From Desarmillaria ectypa (taxonomy: Eukaryota; Basidiomycota; Agaricomycetes; Agaricales; Physalacriaceae), in the NCBI GenBank assembly GCA_030407005.1, contig JAUDYN010000005.1, positions 1,860,001-1,924,000 of the forward strand: 64,000 bases of DNA. The letters run 5' to 3'. The stretch's first letter is position 1, and each line of letters starts with the position of its first letter. The position numbers were made by a program, and so were the translations under genes. Positions 58,986-64,000 of the stretch are shown piece after piece. The notes below the pieces were generated by a model. That model worked only from the letters and a program-made list of their open reading frames with translations. It made no database searches and was not told where the DNA came from.

Positions 58986-59367
58986 TGTAAGTTCTGCAGG
59001 GAGGCTAGGAAACCATCCTCTCCACGGAAACTGTCTTATATGCAGTGTTACTGTCAAGATGTCGTGCTTGTTGGGGAACCGTTGCGCCAGAGGAAACGCG
59101 TATTGCGCAACCTGTCAGATGACTGGCGTGTAAGTTAACTCACCAAAGTAGAATCTATAGCCTATGAGTCGGTGGGAGAAGAAGGATTAACCATGCTTCA
59201 GATATGCCAAAACTAATGGCATGCGGTACGACTAGTTTTTTTAGGATAAGAAAAGAAATTTATGCCATTCACCTAGCGTATACTGATAACTATTAGCAAT
59301 TCGGAAGCTCGATGACGACTGCGATGGTAGTTTTCGGGCGTACAACATATTTATGTATCAACATCGC
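58986..59367. other. Short intergenic region between two minus-strand genes
   Basis: This 382-bp region carries the dioxygenase promoter and the hydratase 3' end. No other feature seen. Confidence 0.5.
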
Positions 59368-60567
59368 TCAGAGCCTGGATTTGGCGTCAACAGGAGTCCA
59401 CTACATATCATCAGCAACAACCAGGGGGAACGTACGAGCGTGATTCGAACTTACCCACGGGTACCACTCCGACATATTGTTCGACACAGTGTCCTTCAGA
59501 TTCGGACGCCGTCGTTCAAGGAAAGCGCGAGTAAGCTCCTCTGCATCCTGACTCTTCGAAGTCTCTGCAAGTGCCCTTGACTCGAGTAGAAATGTTTCTT
59601 CAACTGCATCTACTGGATGATGGAGTAGCCCTTTCGCGTACGCGATGGACACTTGAGATGTATTGGCGGCCAGTTCCTTGGCAAAGCTCAAGCTTGTCGG
59701 GAAAACTTCCTCCCTGGTGGGTAGCACGTCATGATAGAGTCCTTGCATGTGGGGAGAATCCGGTTTCACTGTGGCTCCAGTGAGGAGCAAGGCCTTAGCA
59801 CGGGAGAGACCTATGAGGCGCGGAAGGAGAAGAGAAGACAATGCTACGACGGGGCAACGATATCAGTATGTGTGCATTCATGCGGAAAAAGTGCATAGCT
59901 TACATTCCGGAGTAACACCTCGTCTGATGAAAGGTAGCGTTATCTTAGCTCCAGACCAGACGAAACGGAAATCAAAAGGGAGCTGTAGAGCAGTCACACC
60001 AGCTCCAGCCTACACAGATTTGTGAGGATCTGAAGATCAATAGAAAGGTTTGCATACAGCATGTCCATTCACAGCCGTGATTGTTATTTTGCGACAATTG
60101 TAGATTGCCATAGCAAGTCTGCCTCCGGAATCCCGATGGTCTGTAGCAGTGGGTCAGAATTATGCAAACAGTAGGTGCTCGATACAACACGCCTGATGGC
60201 CTCTCATCGCGAGAAAGACCCTTCCAACCGCCTGATATATCGGCCTAAAAGGTAGACAGGTCAGACGAGGCCATGACAAGGGCGGAAGTCATACGCCTGC
60301 ACAGAATGCCGGAGCGGTGGGATCTGCTGTTAGGATGACTACCCGAACGCGATCATCCTTGTCGACGAGCTCGAAGATGCGAATAATTTCGTTCACCAGC
60401 CCGAGACTGAAGCTATTTCGCCTAAGTACAAGAATGCAGGTGAATCACGAGCAAAGCAAGAACGGCACAAGTACTCACTGTGCGGCCCTGTTGATGGTAA
60501 CCACAACAACTGAGTCATCCTCCAATCTGACCAATATTTCTTTAAATACAAGGGTGCTATAATCCAT
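59368..60567 (-). CDS. Peroxisomal enoyl-CoA hydratase/isomerase with PTS1 (SRL)
   Basis: This is a crotonase-fold enzyme acting on enoyl-CoA thioesters. The start ATG at 60567 gives [37 protein letters not shown], then [20 protein letters not shown] (oxyanion-hole block), [73 protein letters not shown] and [20 protein letters not shown]. The last intron must be removed from SEWYPW; the final exon then reads [10 protein letters not shown] and stops at 59368. The tripeptide SRL is a PTS1-type peroxisomal signal. Without the splice the frame ends VVADDM at 59401 and lacks it. The peroxisomal ATP carrier at 39571 is the only other peroxisomal gene seen. Confidence 0.85.
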
Positions 60568-60950
60568 GGTTCGAGTACACAGAAGCAGCGAAACAGTCGT
60601 TATTGCTTAAATACAACTCGTCACCGGCCTCTTAGGTGGCCGGTTCCGATGTCACGTATCACGAATAATTACTAACCTGTCTACCTGCCTACCTATGACT
60701 ACGCAATAGCCTTGAATTTGTCGAAATGGGCAAGCAAGGAGTATAAGTTCATGTTGAATTAATAGTGAGAGACGAAAAGGGAAGAGGAAAGAAACAGGGA
60801 AACAGATGAGAAAAAAGTCTTACTATGTTTACATAACGTGTGGTCTGATCTCAACGGTCTTCAACATTTCGAGTGCCAGTAACTCGTGCTCGCAGCCTGG
60901 ACCTCATTTTAAGCCAACCATTCCTGCATGCAAGACCGCTAAATATCTGA
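60568..60950. other. Intergenic region before the RS-rich gene
   Basis: This 383-bp divergent spacer includes a purine-rich run near 60770-60815. A frame from 60806 overlaps the next gene in another phase and shows no motif. Confidence 0.4.
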
Positions 60951-63298
60951 ATGCTGTTTCCGATGACCCTACAGAGCCGCATCGATATTGGAGGGCACTC
61001 TCACGAACAAAGGAAATCCTGGTCGTCGCCGCCAGAGCAGATAACTCTGGGACATGGACACCACATTCAGCCCATTCCAAACAGCCTTACGAGGCGTCTA
61101 GGAGTGTCAGAAGATGGTGCATCAGACGCTTCTCTTGTGCACCGCATATCTCCACACCGGTCCAGCCTTCTTTCTCGCATTCAAGGCTGCGAAATGGGCG
61201 ACGACGGCGACGCTAGCATTAATGAAAACGGCACGGAAGGCGAAGACGAAACGGCGCTTAATGCGGAAGGGGTGCCTATCTCAGATTTTATGACAGAACA
61301 GTCGCCCTTTGTGCGTTCTTTTTCTTCTTTTTTTCAAAGGTTTCCTTGACGATGTACAACTCAGACCAGCCAAAATGTAACAAAGATCCTGCACTGTCCT
61401 GTTCACCTTTCCCGCTCTGCCACTCCAACCGCAAATTCAGGCTCGACGCTAGCCCAGACGTTGCCAGACCTACCCACCTCGAATGGCATCTCCGCGAGCC
61501 GAGCAAATCCTGTTGCCATTCAACGGAAGAGGGTATTACATGAAGACTCCGTTCCCCCTCGCAGCAGTACTTCAACTCCTTCGATTCGTTCACCGCAAAT
61601 TCACGCCGATATTTCACGCGCGACCCTGACATCTGCTATATCGCGAAATGCCAAGCTCAGACGAGGGACTCAATCAGAGGATATGGATGGTTTGAGGGAC
61701 AAAGTAGATGCTGTCGTCACAAATGAAGTCAACGAGCTGTTCCGGGACACGTTACAAAAAGCGCAAACAGAACTATGCGAAAAACAAGCAGCTGTGTCGG
61801 ACGATGAGTCGCCTGCGTCGGCATTCCTAAAGGGCCTACTACCCTCTCTGATGGAAGAAGCAAAGTCACGTTCACAGTCTCTCGTTCCATCGGTTCATAC
61901 AACAGAACTAGAAAGACCTAAAGACCTTCCGGCTGCTCCCAGAGCCATGCTTACGAGCCCCGGTGTTCGCCTCGTCGAGTCTATGCTGCAAGCAGGGGCT
62001 AAATTGACGTTACCGCAACCAGACGAGGAACCAGACAGCATAATACATGCCACACACATGTCGCGTCCATCATCGTCCTATCATCGGAAGAATATGCCCT
62101 CTCATACTGTCCGTTCCGACAGCAGGACGGCTCGCAGCTCTCACGACGATATTTCCGCGTCCAGTCATCACCGGTACGCTTCTGAGCATAAAACTCGTTC
62201 ATCTCGTCATTCAAAATCACCTCATCGCTCCTTCTCTCTGATAAACCGCAAAACCAGACGTTACGATACCCGTACCCCCAGTCCCCGTCACCATCGGTCC
62301 TGTTCACCCCACGCCTTCTCTAACCAAAGATCCACTCGTTATGACCGGAGCCGCAGTCCATACCGAGGACGTCCAGAAAAGAGAATTCATCATAGAGACT
62401 ACTCTGATCTGTCTCCTCAGAGAGATAGTCACATCGTCCAGAATAGTAGCACATCTTATAAGCGCCAGCCAACAAGATATGATCGAAGACGCCAAAATTC
62501 CGAAAGTTCTCGGCGTCCATACCGCGAATCACTGTCGCCAGAACGAGGAGTCCGATCCCACCGTGGTTCCCAATGGATACCAGAAGACGAGACCGAACAC
62601 CACATGGTGTATGATGGACCAGAACCCATGCACAATCTCCATAATGTTTCCGATGTTCCGGGAGTGTGGGGTTTCCAGCTCTCTCGGGATCTTCCAGACA
62701 TTTTAGAATGCTCTTTCAATGTCGGCGAGGAAATTGCTGCAAAATGGAACCTCACAGGAGAGTGCGTCCTTCCATTTGCATGTTGTTCGTAAGGCCATCC
62801 TGATGAATGCTTCAAAAAAGCAGGAACAACTGGGTTATAGCAGAAAGAGAAACAGGAGATGAATTGTTCTTGCATCTTATATGTCTTCCTACTACACTTG
62901 CTGCCTCGACACTTGATTCTCTCTTAACAGAAACGTCACAAGAACCAAAAACTATTGCAGATGCTCTTTGGAACATGCAGACAGAATGGCCAGAGCAGGG
63001 ATCACTTATCATTGAAATAAATCCTGGAAAAACAACAGGGAAAGTCTTTTTTCCTGGTGATGATCCTGTTAGTGATCCTGTCATGATTGTTCATAACATT
63101 CCTGACCCTAAGTCTTGTCAGAGTAATATACACAATCCTCTGGAAATTACTCACACAATCCAGGAAGGTGTAAATACCATTCGTTTTATTCAGCTAACGG
63201 GCATGCAAAAATACTTCTTCCTTCTTGCCTCTCAACGAGAGATTACTACTCTTGATATGATAGCACTTGACGAGATTCTGCAATTTCGGACACCTTGA
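60951..63298 (+). CDS. RS-rich protein with a conserved C-terminal domain of unknown function
   Basis: An acidic N-terminal exon (GDDGDASINENGTEGEDETALN) joins across an intron (about 61313-61362) to TSQNVTKILHCPVHLS, a helical part (VTNEVNELFRDTLQKAQTEL) and a long Arg/Ser-rich region (SRHSKSPHRSFSLI, HHRSCSPH, RYDRSRSPYRGRPEKR) like those of splicing-associated proteins. GVWGFQLSRDLPDILECSF and EIAAKWNLTG are joined by a further intron (about 62763-62820) to NNWVIAERETGDELFLHLI, SLIIEINPGKTTGKVFFPGD, PVMIVHNIPDPKSCQSNIH and INTIRF-type residues, stopping at 63298. The last exon is markedly AT-ending in codon choice. The start may be the ATG at 60951 or at 61194. A role in RNA binding is a guess from the RS region. 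Confidence 0.6.
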
Positions 63299-63522
63299 CT
63301 TACCCATTGTTCATTCTGCATTACTTATCATTATTACATTGCTTTTGCTTTATCATGTGTATATCAGAGTACCTAGTAGTAATCCGTAGCCATAATCGAG
63401 TCCCAGTTCTTTCATATCAGCTGAAATGGGACAACCAACGAAGGATGTGCATACCTCTATTCCGGTAGATCTAAAGAGCAGGGTATGGTAGTAATTAGGA
63501 AGCGTGTGGCGGCATCTAAAAG

Positions 63523-64000
63523 CTACGATGTAGGCTCGGGGACAAGGAAACCAACCATACACGCGTCGAGCATAAAGTCAACATTGACCCATGCATGCGT
63601 TAGCCCTGGGTAAGACACATAAGGCCAGAGGTTGCGAATGGCAAGAGAGACGAACCAAAAAGCTTTGTCCCGTCTCGTCCAGCAACACGCATAAGTTCTT
63701 TCTCTCCTCCTGGGTGGAACGCAAGATAGGGCGTTATATTATACACCTTGCCATTAAACGCAGACCAAGCATCATCTCGAGTACTGTGTTGCTTCAACAC
63801 GGATGGCGGGATTCGCATAAGGGTATCGACTCTCTACGAAGCTATGTGAGTTGTGTTCCACGTCAATGCTGTTGAGCGACTTACTCTCAGGTCCTCGCCA
63901 GAAGACTTGAGCTTCGCCCAATCAAGCGGGCTGTGTCCGGGAGCTAGAGCCACTTTTTCTCTCTTCGTAGACGGTCGCACGAGTGACTTGGTCGTCGTAG
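63523..64000 (-). CDS. Cytochrome b5-like heme-binding protein (5' end outside window)
   Basis: A cytochrome-b5 fold protein, usually an electron donor or heme carrier. The visible part begins at the window edge with a basic stretch and KVALAPGHSPLDWAKLKSSGEDL, then across an intron IPPSVLKQHSTRDDAWSAF, NGKVYNITPYLAFHPGGEKEL (first heme-ligand His in HPGG) and MRVAGRDGTKLF. The final exon gives THAWVNVDFMLDACMVGFLV, whose His is placed as the second ligand, ending EPTS. The APGHSPLDW and HAWVN features resemble yeast Irc21-type soluble b5-like proteins rather than ER cytochrome b5. No membrane anchor follows the domain. The N-terminus lies off the window. Confidence 0.82.

Noticed and set aside
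1..64000. CRISPR arrays, rRNA, plasmid origins, bacterial operons
   Set aside because: None seen; the gene structure is eukaryotic throughout.

Overview
The window is nuclear DNA from a filamentous basidiomycete, most likely an Agaricomycete. The evidence is a high density of genes cut by many 45-65 nt GT-AG introns, plus families typical of that group: tandem fungal P450s, DUF7330-like and MYND-finger proteins, a neutral trehalase and an NsdD-type GATA factor. I see no prokaryotic, plasmid or CRISPR features, and no rRNA or convincing tRNA gene. Gene models come from joining reading frames by eye across GT/AG sites, so outer boundaries are firmer than individual exon edges.

Layout. 1-8630: three closely related cytochrome P450 copies in + / - / + orientation; the first two read as intact and the third is dead. 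9343-21951: housekeeping genes, namely neutral trehalase (-), ZPR1 (+), an FCP1/NIF-type HAD phosphatase-like protein (-), an Atg22-type vacuolar transporter (+) and MIC60/mitofilin (+). 22007-27838: an unrecognised coiled-coil protein (-) and an ISWI chromatin-remodelling ATPase (-). 28012-37588: an accessory, fast-evolving stretch with a DUF7330-like protein, a dead arrestin-like gene, a broken MYND-finger gene and two intact arrestin-like genes that carry PPxY motifs. 37627-39394: a family-16 methyltransferase whose last intron holds a 687-bp element with terminal inverted repeats. 39571-51251: peroxisomal-type nucleotide carrier, Arp10-like dynactin subunit, PX/PB1 polarity-type protein, an unrecognised membrane protein, a weakly supported membrane protein, TGS1 cap hypermethylase and Mediator subunit 22. 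53756-56521: GATA factor behind a 2.5-kb gene-free region. 57308-64000: TauD-like dioxygenase, an enoyl-CoA hydratase ending in a peroxisomal SRL signal, an RS-rich two-part protein, and a cytochrome-b5 domain protein cut by the window end.

Functional threads. Trehalose mobilisation (trehalase with candidate PKA and Ca-binding sites), peroxisomal beta-oxidation support (carrier plus PTS1 hydratase) and arrestin-based cargo sorting can be inferred, but apart from the paralogue clusters I see no evidence that neighbours form a pathway. The most distinctive observations are the intronic inverted-repeat element with a TA target duplication, a 9-nt microexon inside the trehalase active-site signature, and the birth-and-death clusters of P450 and arrestin-like genes.
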